NCBI GenBank assembly: GCA_950097015.1
Contig: CATNEN010000003.1
Coordinates: 11,065,501-11,129,500, forward strand
Direction: 5' to 3'
Source of the DNA: Macrostomum hystrix
Lineage: Eukaryota > Platyhelminthes > Macrostomidae
Length of the DNA: 64,000 nucleotides
Part shown: positions 45,341-58,600 of the stretch, piece after piece
Position numbering within the stretch: the stretch's first letter is position 1
Layout: each line of letters begins with the position of its first letter
Program-made: the position numbers and the translations under genes
Notes under the pieces: model-generated
What the model was told of the DNA's origin: nothing
Database searches by the model: none
Seen by the model: the letters and a program-made list of their open reading frames with translations, nothing else

Positions 45341-48300
45341 ATGCTTGGCTGTAAAGTTGCAATAAAAGTACTACTATTGCTAATTAGCTGCTCACCTATG
45401 GTGACAAACCATCAGCCATTGCCTTCTCCAGTGACAGGAGTACCTTCTAGTGGCATCGAACTGGGAGCTACACCGTAAGTCCATCCAGCTCGTGTTGCAG
45501 TTGACATTCCACCAGATAAGTGGATAATTATAGATAATGCAAGCAACTTGTTTACAATACGTAGGCCTCGTTAAGTGCCTAATACTCGTATAGTAGCATC
45601 CGTAAAGTTGAGTTCCATTCCTGCAAAAGTCAAGCAAGAAAAAATAGCTGTATAAATTGAAAATTACAGAACGTAATCCTTGGCTTGAAAACGCTCATAG
45701 TTTAATCATACTCGTACAAACTACCATCTACCATCATCAAACTACGTACCATCAACTTGCCTAAAAGTCACAATGCAAGAATAGTGGACCATCATAGCAC
45801 CTTATTTGTGTGATTGTGCAATATAGTTAATATAGTTCTATATAGACTCCATCGAATACAATCTTAGCAAAACTACTTCTATGTGTTGGTTCGAGTAGTA
45901 TACATAGTCAAATATTTTTAGTGCCACTGTATATTAAAATACGCTCAAAACTAGCTAAGTGAGAATAGCTGCTCAAACACAGGTCGTTCCTAGTCTTGGC
46001 GCCCAGGAAAATTCGTCCCGAGGAGAAACTCGGCATCAGCGCAACCGTATTCCGCATGCTGTACGACAGTCTGACGTTTCGCATCTCAATTCGTCGGCTG
46101 CAGTCCGGCTCAAGTCGGGACGTTGAGATCGACAACGCTGAAGAGACTTTTTTCCAGCCCGGCTCACGAGTTATTCGGCTGAAGGTTTGTCAATTTACAC
46201 TGTTCATATACTTTTGGAAGTCTTCGGGCTCTCTCCCGCGTCTCATCTCTCCCGCGTCTCATCTCTCCCGCGTCTCATCTCTCCCGCGTCTCATCTCTCC
46301 CGCGTCTCATCTCTTCCGCGTCTCATCTCTCCCGCGTCTCATCTCTCCCGCGTCTCATCTCTTCCGCGTCTCATCTCTCTGGCGTCTCATCTCTCCCGCG
46401 TCTCATCTCTTTCGTGTCTCGTCTTTGCGTGTATCATATCTCATATGTTAATATGTTGTCTCTTGATTCTGTAGAGATGATTATTAGGTATGATGAAAAA
46501 TGAAATATCGTACTGTTATTTAATTAGGCTTCTTCTTGTCTTGTTATTTCAGGTACCGGAGAACATTCCTAGCGGCAACTACAGTGTGTTCGTCGAGGGC
46601 TCCGTAAAGTCTTTGGGCGGCCTCGTATTTCAAAATCGAACCGAACTAATATTTGAGCCAAGAGTGTTCTCAACCTACATCCAGTTCTCTAAACCGCTCT
46701 ACGCAATGGGCGATCTAATTAGATTTCGAGTGATTCCATACGAGTTCAACCTGATGGTTAAGAATCGGCTGTTCACTAGCATCGAGATTGTCGATCCCAA
46801 CGGTATCACTGTACGACGCTGGCTCTCGCAGAGGACAAACGCTCGCGGTTACATTGAGCTGAGCTTCCAGTTGCCGCCAACCTGCAGCTTCGGCGAGTGG
46901 AAAGTTCGTTGCAACCGAGAGACTTTTGTTTCCGAGAAAGAGTTCACGGTCAGCTACAATGTTGTGAAAAGCATGGTTGCAGTCAACCTTACTCTGCCGC
47001 TTAGACTGTCAGAGTTCGCTTTCGGAGTCTACGGAATTCTCGAGGCCAATCATTCTACAAATGTGCCTTCACAGGGCAATGCCACAATTCGGCTTGAGTT
47101 TAGACCGAGGGGCTCTAAAACGATCGTTTTGGGGACAATGGAGAAGCAGATTCCATATGTAAGCAAACTCTGGTGCAAATACTGCCCAAGAAATCCGAGC
47201 TAGTTTTATGAGTTGTTGACCACAATTTGATGAGAGATGAGACACGATGAGATAAGATACCCGAGAGGGGAGATGCAAGAGAGATGAGATGCAGAAAAGA
47301 TAAGACGCGGGAGAGATGAGACGCGGGAGAGATGTGACGCGAGAGAGACGAGATGTGGGAGAGATGAGATGTGGGAGAAATGAGACGCGGGAGAGATGAG
47401 ACGCGGGAGAGATGTGACGCGAGAGAAACGAGATGTGGGAGAGATGAGATGTGGGAGAAATGAGACGCGGGAGAGATGAGACGCGGGAGAGATGTGACGC
47501 GAGAGAGACGATACACGAGAGAGATGAGATGTGGGAGAAATGAGACGCGGGAGAGATGAGACGCGGGAGAGATGTGACGCGAGAGAGACGAGACGCGAGA
47601 GAGATGAGATGTGGGAGAAATGAGACGCGGGAGAGATGAGACGTGGAAGAGAGGTGAAAAATTGCTACTACCCTACCATTTCAGTTCCAGGGCCGATCAA
47701 ACTTCCTCTTCACAATGCCAGAGATTCAAGCAGCCTTAAAACTTCCGGACAGACCAGCTGACCTCGACGTATATGGCGAGGCTTTTGTCTTTGATTGGAA
47801 TTTCCTAGTGACGGACAATAACAAGGCGAGAACAGTGATATTTCGAGAGGTGCCTGATCTCAAATTCTTAGGCGGCCGAGTCCGACAGTTCAAACCGGAT
47901 CTTCCCTACACAGCGCTAGTAAGAAGCCATTGCATCTATAGGAGTTTAGAAGTTCACCTATATTCGCGTGTATTAGAATATTAGTGTCTAGGAAAGTGCT
48001 ATACTCTTTTCAGATCCGAATTTTCCAAGCCGACGGTCGCAGGCCGGACTTCCGCTATCGGCACGTCAGCATTGAGGTGTACTGCGACACCAGCACTCTG
48101 GTGAATGTGGAACGTCGCTTGCCAATTCCAGATGACTCCGTGGTTCGATACACGATACAGACTAGCAGAAACTGCACAAACTACAGGCTGTTTGCTATGC
48201 TGCAATCTTCAGCTACATCTCTAGCGAGAACAGCTGAACAATTCGTCTTTCGACACTACTCAGCCTCTGGAGAATACCTTCGAATCACAACGTCAACAGA

Positions 48301-51300
48301 ACAGCCAACTGTGGATCGCTACATGGTGTTCAACGTGCGCAGCACTTACTACACGCCCCAGATTCACTACCTGATCCAGTCTGGTGGAAACATTCTGTCT
48401 AGCGACATCATCAACATGCCGGCAGGAGTGTTGTCAAAGACATTCTCCATTGCTATTTCTCGCGAGATGGTCCCAGTGGCCCGGGTAGTAGCCTACTACA
48501 TGAAACTCGACGGAGAGCTTGTGACGGACTCATTCACCTTCTTTGTTGAGCTGCTCAGCAAAAACTCGGTCAAATTAAGCATCTTCCAGGGCTCGGATCT
48601 GTCTGGAAAGACGGTCACGGGCTGGGTGTCGGGAGCCGCTCCCGGGTCATTCACACTGCTCTCAGCGATTCCCTACGACTTGTATTTGAGATATGGATCC
48701 AGGGTCATTCTAGAACCCAACACGGTGCGAGTAAAATGATTACGATACATTTCCAAATGAGCAATCACCGTTTACGATGACGCTTTTCATAATTTCAGCT
48801 ACTCGAAGAGCTAATTCAGTACGAGAGTTTCGCCGATCAGCCACTGAGGTACCGTTGGTTTGATGACATCTCCGACACGCCAAAGGCGAGGTATTTCCCA
48901 TCGCACAGTCTGGGACCAGATGCCAACAAGACTATGAACTTCTCTGGATTGATCATGTTCACAGATACCAACTACAGCCGAGTGTCCTTCTGGAGTAAGA
49001 TAAACAAATGCGTTTGTTATTGCTTTTGTTTTTTATTGCTGTTGTTAAGTAGAAAATGGGAAATTTCAGTTAGACAGGCACAAGATGCTAATGAGACAGA
49101 TGCGAATGTACTCACAAATAAGTTTGGTATTCTAAGGTATTTAAAATGCCGACACTTACCAGCCACATGCTCAACCAGCCCTTATTTTTCTATCTTCATG
49201 AAGAGTTAAACCCTCCGCTGCATACCATCACGGGTGTACGAGGGGTGTCCCAAAAGTAGTGTCACTTTTGCCTTTTAAACTCATAATACTTAACTAGAAA
49301 GAATAGTGGATAAGTACGACGTAGTTCCAGAGTTACGAACTCGAGGCCGTTGGTTCCAGACACAGACACGCTACTGTCAGTAAAGAATCGAATGTACTTT
49401 CCAGATACGTGCAACGAGACCCTGAACCCGGACAGAGCATTTCCCTGCTATACAAAACCCGATGAGTGCTACGGCTATCGACACAAATGCGACGGAAAAA
49501 TTGACTGTCTCACTGGTGTCGACGAAATGAACTGCGAGAAAGACGACTTCAAAGCCATTCCAGGATATGTGGAGCCCTATTTCGAGTTTATGTTCCGACA
49601 TTTCATTTATGACGACAAATGGCTTTGGCAGGATGTCTACATAAAGTAGGACTTCTTAAAAAGTGATTTATTTTTACCTAGAATAAATGTGGGGTTGTAG
49701 CCCAATGGATAGAGCGCGGGTTCGATTCCTGACTCCGCTGAAACAATTTGTGTCCTTTAGCAAGACACTTAAGTGTACATTACTTTAGTTCAACCAGATA
49801 TTAAATAGGTACCAGCATTAGCTGGGGCATTTGATGGTGGGTTTGGCATCCCCCAGTCCACGGACTGAACAGCCGTACGCAGCATTCAGATGCGCAGCGC
49901 GATAGCTGCGGCTGTGCTGTTAACTGCACATCTGCCCGATTAGTGCGCGGGTGTAAACAATTATTGTTTTTGTATTAATTTTTAAAGAAGAAACACAAGT
50001 AGATTGATGTTTGCGACAAGATGATTTTAACAGTACGATAATTATTACTCACTGCTCTAAGTTAATAATCGCGTCCCACAAACGATTTCCCTCAGACCGT
50101 TTCCGGGTGGCAATGTGCCGATAAAAACTGCCACCGTTCCCAAGCTAGAAACAGCCTGGGTTGTCGGAGCTGTGACCATCGATCCAGAAAACGGCATCCA
50201 GGTGCAGGAGGATCCCACTATGTTCACATCAACGAGGCGTTTCTACATGAGACTGGAAGTGCCGAAATCGGCTTTCTGGGGCGAACAGCTCGGAGTTCGT
50301 GTGGCGCTCTTTAACAGATGGGACTATTGGATCGAGGTAAGTAATTTGAGTGGTCTAAGATGGAAAGCGAAGAACTGATAGTTAAAACTGTGTGCCATTT
50401 CATTGTTTCAGGTGCTTGTTGAACTGAAAAAGAGTCCAAACTACGACTTCGTGTCTGTTGGACCTCGCGGCCAAGTGATCAGCTACTCGCCTGATCTAGT
50501 ATCCAACGCAAATGTCCACACAATGGTCTATCTGAAGGCTGGTGGGCATAAGATGATCTACTTTCCGATTTTGCCTCGACATACAGGCACCGTGACAGTA
50601 ACACTGTGCACCTATTCATTTATTGGCGGCGAGTGTGACACAGCTTCGATTCCAATTTCGGTACGAAGCGTTAATAATAAAAGTAATAATAATAACTGTT
50701 GGAGCGCTGCGGGCAAAGCCACATCATTTGGTGACACTAGACCCGCAGCCAGCGGGGAGGCAGTTCTGCCCATTTCGCTGACTCCTAAACACCCACGCAC
50801 GCAGATACCGTACGCAGGCACACGCTCACACTGGTGTGTAACATCTGCCCTGACTTTCTCATCGTCAGGCTGTGTGCACTTTCGCTGTGCCTTGAAGGTT
50901 GGCCCTTCAAGGGCGTAATTTGCACGAAAAGCCTCCTAGACTTCTCTCCGCGGCCTCGCCGCGGAAACGAGCTCTGGGACCTCAGTGCGAGTGCCAAACG
51001 CCTTAATTATCCGCTCCGCTCTTTTGGTGGCTCGATTATACTTCGATACGCAGCCGCAAAGAGGTGGGGGTTTGTGGGGCTTGTGAAATTCACATCTACG
51101 AGTATGATTGTCAAACCCCGAGGCTCAGTGAAAATCGAAGCTGCTTTAAGATTTACACTGTACACAGCCAAACGAGAAACTTATCGTCAGTGCTCAGAGC
51201 CACCTTCGAAGTAAAAGAAAAATATAACTCCTATAGTATTACAGTGAGTGCGCATACTCGTACTTGCAGATAAACGGCGTGTCCAACTCGTACAGCTCTC

Positions 51301-54300
51301 CAATCCTAGTTGATCTGGTCGACAACTCTGAATTGCTGGCTCAGAATTTCTACATCATCGCCGAAGAGTCGTTTGTTGAGCCAGAGAAACGCTGGAGACG
51401 TTTCGTCCCAGGCTCGAAGGGCGCCATTCTGACAGTGGTTGGCGACATAGTCGGACCAACCATCGGACCGAACGAGCCGTACTGTGATGCCTACTGTTCC
51501 TCCTGGAAGCCGGTGGGCTCGGCAGAAAGTGTCCTGTTCAACATCAACAGAAATGTCCAGATGCTCCACTATCTTCGAATGACTAAGCAGCTTCAGGCAG
51601 GGATGCTTGAGAAGACGCTGACCTATGTGAACTCGCAATTCGCGAGGTTGACATTTTTTATCGAGCCCACTAGCGGCGGAATTTCAAACTTTCCTGAACG
51701 ATTTGGCAATGAAACTAGTACTTTTCTGACAGCATTAGGTCTGTTCACTTTGGCTGAGACTTCATTCTCAGAGTGGGACCTCATCACTCACATCAGTGAA
51801 GACATATTTGAAAAGTTGCTACTGTACTTAAATAGGACTCAAGTACGAAACGGAGATCCAGAGTTCTACGGTTCTTTTGAAGACTCGATAAAATGGGATC
51901 TGAAGTACTTCAACATCTACATTAATGATCAACCAGCTGATCCGGCGTATCACCCTTACCTGGAGCGAGTCACGATAACAGCCCTGTCGGTAATGGCTAC
52001 CCATCATTCCAGCATTCCAAAGCCACTCGGACCTTTGGCTTCCACCATTGGCAAAGCGGCGCTGTCCTATTTACGCCGCCACCTAAGCAAGATGGTCAAC
52101 AATGCCCTCTGCCTCGCGATGACAGCCTACGCACTAACCTTCGACGATGGTGCGTCTTACAAGTTTGCGGCCAGAGACATGCTTCTAGCGTCGGCTCGCA
52201 CGGACAACTACATGTACTGGGCCGTGCGACAGTTGCGGCCGCTCATCCGGGAGCCGGACACGGCCGGAAAGGTGGTCATCAAGCCGAGAATCGAATGGCC
52301 AAACGACGCGTTTGCGGTGGAAGCAACCGCATTCGCTCTGTTGGCCTTATTCAAGACTGGTTCGCCAATGTCTGACGTTGCATTGCGAAGGAACATCACC
52401 AAGATTGTCAACTTTCTATCAGAGACAAAAAATAATGCCAAGGGTTGGATATCAACTCAGGATACCCTGATAGCCATCAGGGCTTTGAGAGAGATCGCCC
52501 AGCTGGACCTCAACCGAGTAATCTACAACATGCGAGTGGACATTGCGCCGATCTCTGACATTAGCAAAGCTAGGTCTATTTTTCTCGATGGCAGCAATCT
52601 CACAATACCGCAGACCTTCACTCTAGGCAACGATGACACGTGGGGAGAGATAATGGTTCGAGCAACTGGGAGCGGCAGAGCAGTTTTGCAACTATACGTC
52701 AGGAAAAGTGTTGAAAATGAGTTTCAGGTAAAGAACGCCGTGGATCCACTCTCACCGTCGGATTCGCTGCACGTTTTCGATGTGACTTGTGTGCCACATT
52801 TCGCTGGTAAGAACGGCAGCTTGCTGCACATGACATCCTGCGCCCGGTGAGTGAGTGGGATAGTATTCCTGATTGCAACTTCAGTAACCTTCCATGTTTA
52901 TTTTTTTATACAATTCTATACTTCAGCTGGCTCTGGACAGAACGATCAGAGACTAGCGGCATGGCGATAATCTCCTACACCATTCCTTCCGGATTCTTTG
53001 CCAGCAACTATAAGTGGCGCAATTTTGTACAGCAATCTAATGTCAGAGGTTTAAGGCACATCTGGGAGTCTGGAAGCACTGTTAATCTGTTCTTTTCCAA
53101 TGTTTGTACTATGAAATTACTTATTTGCTGTAAATCTATCATAATTTTGCCTGACTGCGCTTATCAGAGTAAATATGTACTTAATTTTTCAGATCACTTC
53201 AACGGAGACCACGTGTGTGACACTCACATTTCCTCGGTTCTTTCCTGTGGCAAACATCACCCTTGAGCAACAGTGCCAAGTCTATGAGTACTTCGAGAAT
53301 AGTACGGAAATTCAATTATACTGATCTACAAGTATAAGGCTCCTTATCTACGTCGAAAAAGTCCATTCTATGGCTCGTTATCTACGTCGATAAAGTCCAT
53401 TCTATGGCTCGTTATCTACGTCGATAAAGTCCATTCTATGGCTCGTTATCTACGTCGATAAAGTCCTTTCTATGGCTCATTATCTACGTCGATAAAGTCC
53501 ATTCTGTAGCTCGTTATCTACGTCGATAATGTCCATTCTATGGCTCGTTATCTACGTCGATAATGTCCATTCTATGGCTCGTTATCTACGTCGATAATGT
53601 CCATTCTATGGCTCATTATCTACGTCGATAAAGTCCATTCTATGGCTCGTTATCTACGTCGATAAAGTCCATTCTATGGCTCATTATCTACGTCGATAAA
53701 GTCCATTCTATGGCTCATTATCTACGTCGATAAAGTCCATTCTATGGCTCATTATCTACGTCGATAAAGTCCATTCTATGGCTCGTTATCTACGTCGATA
53801 AAGTCCATTCTATGGCTCGTTATCTACGTCCATAAAGTCCATTCTATGGCTCGTTATCTACGTCCATAAAGTCCACTCTATGGCTCGTCGATAAAGAACT
53901 TTCTAAAGCCCATTATGAACGTCGATAAAGTCCTTTCTACAGCTCCTTATCTACCTCGATAATTTCAATTGAATAGTTCCTTATCTACGACAATAATTTC
54001 CTTTCCATGGCTCCTTATCTACGAAGATAAATCTAAGCTTTGAAGTTTATGGAGGTTTCTGTTGCCATCTAATGTCAAACGCAGATCAAACATTTATTGA
54101 GATCCATACTTGATTTAAACTCTATTTTTCTCCAAAACCAACAGACAACGGAAATTTCAGCATGTACAGAGCTACTAGCCTACACAGCACCGACATCTGC
54201 AAAGTGTGCGGCTCATTCCAGTGTCCCTACTGCCCGGATTACAACACCGCTGTCAAGCTGAGTGACCTTCGATCAACTGCGCTGACAATAATTGCACTGC

Positions 54301-54344
54301 TGTGCCTAGCCCTTAATAAATCAGATTGTTCAAATAATGTTTAA
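45341..54344 (+). CDS. Mcr-like alpha-2-macroglobulin/TEP family protein with LDLa module (copy 1, complete)
   Basis: Member of the alpha-2-macroglobulin/TEP/CD109 family, closest in layout to insect macroglobulin complement-related protein, which acts at septate junctions and in phagocytosis. Exons: 45341-45474, 45983-46184, 46553-47158, 47685-47918, 48014-48724, 48799-48994, 49405-49645, 50096-50336, 50412-50660, 51270-52846, 52927-53101, 53193-53301, 54145-54344. Phases close and the sum is 4,875 nt (1,624 aa). Order: signal peptide (KVAIKVLLLLLISC), MG1, MG2 (PLYAMGDLIRFRV), MG3-MG6, LDLa, MG7, CUB/thioester domain, MG8 receptor-binding domain. The position of GCGEQ reads GSAES, so no thioester can form. 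The C-terminus ends in a hydrophobic run (TALTIIALLCLAL), suggesting a GPI signal or membrane anchor. Confidence 0.87.
46225..46430. repeat. 16-bp minisatellite, copy 1 intron 2
   Basis: About 13 units of CCGCGTCTCATCTCTC, sense to the gene. Confidence 0.93.
47225..47660. repeat. 16-bp minisatellite, copy 1 intron 3 (opposite orientation)
   Basis: GAGATGAGACGCGGGA units, i.e. the complement of the other arrays, with a higher-order mix of GTGGGA and GACGCGAGA variants. Confidence 0.92.
48799..49645 (+). CDS. Copy 1 exons 6-7: bait-region equivalent and LDL-receptor class A module
   Basis: Exons 48799-48994 and 49405-49645. Exon 7 opens with a class A cysteine pattern: C-N-E-T, then FPCYTKPDECYG, then HKCDGKIDC and VDEMNC. 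That gives six cysteines and an acidic Asp/Glu calcium cage, as in LDLa repeats. An LDLa between the bait-like region and MG7 is a feature of Mcr proteins and not of A2M or CD109. The exon 6 donor leaves one base and the exon 7 donor leaves two. Confidence 0.85.
49691..49975 (+). mobile_element. SINE-B, copy 1 intron 7
   Basis: Head GGGTTGTAGCCCAATGGATA with box B GGGTTCGATTCC, central AGCAAGACACTTAAG, 3' part CAGTCCACGGACTGAACAGC and GATAGCTGCGGCTGTGCTG. Confidence 0.82.
50671..51020 (-). mobile_element. SINE-A, copy 1 intron 9
   Basis: Full body with an ATA-rich tail. The head is degraded (GGAAACGAGCTCTGGGACCT; GCCAAACGCCTTAATTATCC). It begins about 10 bases after the exon 9 donor at 50661. 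Confidence 0.82.
51270..52846 (+). CDS. Copy 1 exon 10: CUB and thioester-domain (TED) equivalent without thioester
   Basis: A 1,577-nt exon encoding the alpha/alpha toroid. Landmarks shared with A2M are the ILTVVGDIVGP strand before the thioester site, a helix NVQMLHYL after it, RFGNETSTFLTALGLFTLAE, a long central helical region, and GWISTQDTLIAIRALREIA near the end. At the thioester position Gly-Cys-Gly-Glu-Gln is replaced by Gly-Ser-Ala-Glu-Ser, losing both reactive residues. Insect Mcr also lacks the cysteine, so this looks like an established trait and not decay. Confidence 0.85.
53330..53990. repeat. 34-bp minisatellite, copy 1 intron 12
   Basis: About 19 units of TTATCTACGTCGATAAAGTC plus CATTCTATGGCTCG, decaying towards the right. 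Confidence 0.94.
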
Positions 54345-55686
54345 CAATTCACTTTAAACAAAGGTATAGGCAACGAGCACGTAGTTAATTATACCAATTA
54401 TATGTCGTATTCATACCAAATTGTATGCGTAGAAATGTACACGGCAGAAATATTGCAACCCGTTTTTTTATTTTTTTTGTTTAAACGTAGATGCAGTTTT
54501 TGTAAAATTAAACGCTCAAATACTTTTTACTTTCGACTGATGTCCTTCAGTTCATCTAAATTTGCGTCGATACGAAAAATAACTGGGACTTTAAAAACGC
54601 AAAAATATATTAAACATTTGCCGTAAGCAAGCAGCCTTTCATAAAATGTGTTCGAAGACCAAAATACTAAATTTAGAGTACACGCTTTTGGCTATAATTT
54701 TTTAACTTGTTTGATTCATTACTTCGATTAGTATTTGCCGATGCAGTGTGGAATACTTTAAGCCAGTCACGATGCACGGCGATAACTTTGCAGTGTACTT
54801 TAAGAGCTGCAACTGGGGCGCCGAACATGTGACTGCTTTTAAAATGCGTGCCTTTTCAAGTTGGCCGACGGAGTTCAGATCAGATGAGTCGGGGTACGTA
54901 GTCGTATCGAAATTTTGAAAGTCTATCTTATTTTTTTAAAATATGTTTCCAATTTAAAAAAATATTAATTAATTAGGTTAATGTAATCAAAAACAGATCA
55001 GAAGGCTAGGTTCATACTAAATAGGCTAATTAGAACCTTATGAAAATGGTACCATCTTTATTCAATCTCTTCTCTCCCTTGTCCTTATCACGACTAGTTA
55101 AAAAAGCAGCAGCAGTTGGTTGTAGGTTGTGCACAGATACCGCTAGTGAGAGCCAGGTACGGTAGTGTAGTTAGACAGGCACAAACTCTGCTGCTTCTTG
55201 ATCTATTGCCGCCTGTAATTTCTTACAATCTCTTGCTCTAAGAATCAAAGAAGCACTCAACCAAGTGATTTTCCTTCCCTCTATCTCTATATTTTGAGAA
55301 TGAAATCATTTTTAATGACTTTAGAGCTAACGTTTTAATTTTAGTCTGCGTTCGGTTCAGCAGCAGAAGTGAAGTTCGTTTCACAGCGGCAATCGACTGG
55401 ATCAATCTAGTTTTAGGCATACCGCCCACTGTCTCAAGCATTGAGTCCTTCTCAAACGCTATTTATAGCAGACTTTGAGCACTTCAACTTTGAACTGTAG
55501 TATAGGAATTGCCACTTAGTTAAGCTAAAGTCATCACAGAATTTTCGAATATTTATCATTGGTTTGACTAGTGAAAATATCAGAGTCCATACTCTGTCAG
55601 ATATCAATGGAAGAAGCACTATTTAATTGAATTTTATGTCAAAACCAGAGACAGTATTTGATAAAGAAACCAAGGTACCGCGTGCC
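54345..55686. other. Spacer between the two Mcr-like genes
   Basis: About 1.3 kb with the 3' end of copy 1 and the promoter of copy 2. No AATAAA close to the copy 1 stop and no other clear motif seen. Confidence 0.45.
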
Positions 55687-58600
55687 ATGACCAGTACTCA
55701 GAGTGTGTCAAGACTCAGTGTCAGCTGCGTTTCCATTGCTTTGGTAATTGTTCCTCTGCTGCTACTATTGATTTATTGTCCTGTAATTGCTGTACAGCAG
55801 CAGCAAAAACAGGCGATCGGATTTCTTCCACAATCGTCTATTCAGCTCTCGTCAGCTCCGTAAGTTTTGCTTCTGCTGACCTAACCAACACAACTTCATT
55901 GCCAATTCCAATAGAATGCGCGAAATCTAATAAAGCAATTACACTTGCCCCTATTGGGCCAGATGTGCAGCCGACAGCACAGCCGCAGCTATTGCGCGGC
56001 GCATATGAAGGCTTCTTACGGCTGTTCAGTCCATGGACTGGGGGGACGCCACACCCGCCCTCAATTACCCCAGCTAATGCTGGTACCCATTTAACAGCTG
56101 GGTGAACTAAAGCAACTGAAGTAGTTTAGTGTCTTGTTTCAGTGGAGTTGGGAATCGAACCCCGGACCTTGGAGTCGCAATTCCGACGCTCTTACCACTA
56201 GGCTACAACATTCTCAACAAACTTCAGAGGGTATAAACCCTCTGAAACCATTCGGTGCTTCAGATATTGTTTCGTAATACATCAACCCTGGTTTGGGTGT
56301 GTCAGACATTGTTTCGTAAGGCATCAATTCTGGTTTGGGTGTGTCAGACATTGTTTCGTAAGGTATCAACCCTGGTTAAGATGCCAGACATTGTTTCGTC
56401 ATCAACCCTGGTTTGGGTGGGACAGACATTGTTTCTGAGGGAATGCATTTCGGAGCATTACTGTGGATTTAGGGGTCGCCGATCAGTGGTGGCAGAAAGC
56501 TGTACAGCAAACGCCGAACACAATTTTACACCCCGCATTCAGAACGTATCTCCTGCTGGCGCCAAAGAAGATTCGGCCCGACCAGCAGTTGCGCATTGCT
56601 GTCACTGTGTTCCGACTGCTCTATAAAAGCTTGTCGTTTCGAGTGTCGCTGAGAGTGCGGCCGGAGTCCAAAGCGGGAAAGTCGAACCCGGAGCCTGAGA
56701 GGGAGCTGGCTTTCACGCAGGAGACATTTGTCAGGCCGACAACAAGGCCGCTGTTTCTGTCGGTGAGTCATTCCCTCAAAAAACCATGGTGACGCCCTAT
56801 GTTTTTAGATACTAAAATGAAAATTGCTGGCAAAATATTTTTCGTTGAATCGAAAGTTGTAATCTAAAAAAATTGTCAATTTGAAGTGCTTCGCCTTTTC
56901 ACCGTTAAATATTTTGCTCTGCGGCGCAATGCCGAAATCGAGTTTGAGCATTGATAAGATCTAGCCGTTTCGACTTTCTGCTCCGAAAATAGAAACTTAA
57001 ATTAACACTCGTTGATAATGTAGAAAAACTGCTGAGAAATTGTTTCTGAAACTGTGATTGCTAAAATATTAGATGGCGCCTGCTGGGTTTGACCTAATTG
57101 GCGATCAACTAATAGGATCTACACAGAATCAACGGCTTTATCCTGTCGAGAGTCCGTAACCGAGGTGCAAAAAACGTCACGCCTCAACAATCAGATGACC
57201 AAAAATCCTTTAATCCGAATTCATTCTCCGTAATCAATGCTGGCACTCCTAAATTCCATGATAGCACTCCTAAATTCCATGATGGCACTCCTAAATCCAT
57301 GATGGCACTCCTAAATCCATGATGGCACTCCTAAATTCCTTGATAGCACTCCTAAATCCATGATGGCACTCCTAAATCCATGAAGGCACTTCTAAATCCA
57401 TGATGGCACACCTAAATCCATGATAGCACTCCTAAATCCATGATGGCACACCTAAATCCATGATAGCACTCCTAAATCCATGATAGCACTCCTAAATCCA
57501 TGATAGCACTCCTAAATCCATGATGGCACTCCTAAATCTATGATGGCACTCCTAAATCTATGATAGCACTCCTAAATCCATGATGGCACTCCTAAATCTA
57601 TGATAGCACTCCTAAATCCATGATGGCACTCCTAAATCCATGATAGCACTCCTAAATCTATGATAGCACTCCTAAATCCATGATAGCACTCCTAAATCCA
57701 TGATGGCACTCCTAAATCCATGATAGCACTCCTGAATCCATGAAAGCACTCCTAAATTCCATGATAGCACTCCTGAATCCATGATGGCACTCCTTAATCC
57801 ATAATGGCACACCTATTGAAATACTTATTCGAACAGTCGAAATACTTATCGCAATACACCCCAGACCGCTCACTAACATTCCAGGTGCCAGAAAGTGCTC
57901 CAATGGGCAATTACAGCATCGTTGTCGAAGGATCCGTTGAGTCCATGGGCGGCTTACTGTTCCAAAACCGAACTGAACTTCTATTTGAGCCGAGACTGTT
58001 CTCAACATTCATTCAGTTTTCCAAGCCAATTTATGCAATGGGCGACCTTATAAAGTTTCGAGTTATACCCTACGAAGTGAATCTGATGGTAAAGAATCGA
58101 GTATTCACCACCATAGAAGTTGTCGACTCGAACGGTATCGCTGTTAGACGATGGCTGTCGCCTAGAAACAATGCCAGAGGTTTTGTTGAGCTCAGCTTCC
58201 AATTGCCGCCAACTTGCAGCCACGGCGAGTGGAAGGTTCGATGCAGCAGAGAAACCTTCTTCGCGGAGAAGTCTTTCACAGTGTTCTACAATACGAACAG
58301 CGGCCCCCTGTCTGTTAATATTAGCCTGCCGCAAAAGCTGTCTGCTCGTGCATTCGGTGTCTATGGGATTTTGGAGGCCAATCATACTACCAATGCGCCA
58401 ACCTCGGGCAATGCAACGATACGCTTGCAGTTCCGCATTAGAGGAGCATCAGCTACGACGCCACCATTGGCTACTATGTGGAAATACATCCCATATGTGA
58501 GTACCCTGTGCGGCATTTTCCAAAATCAAAGGTAGCTCGTTTTCCAAAACCAAAATAAAAAATAATTTCTCCGTTCAGTTCAAAGGAAGAGCTTCGTTTC

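Noticed and set aside
51064-51273. Possible extra exon of copy 1 between exons 9 and 10
   Set aside because: Exons 9 and 10 join in phase without it and copy 2 has no counterpart; most of the frame is unlike the family.
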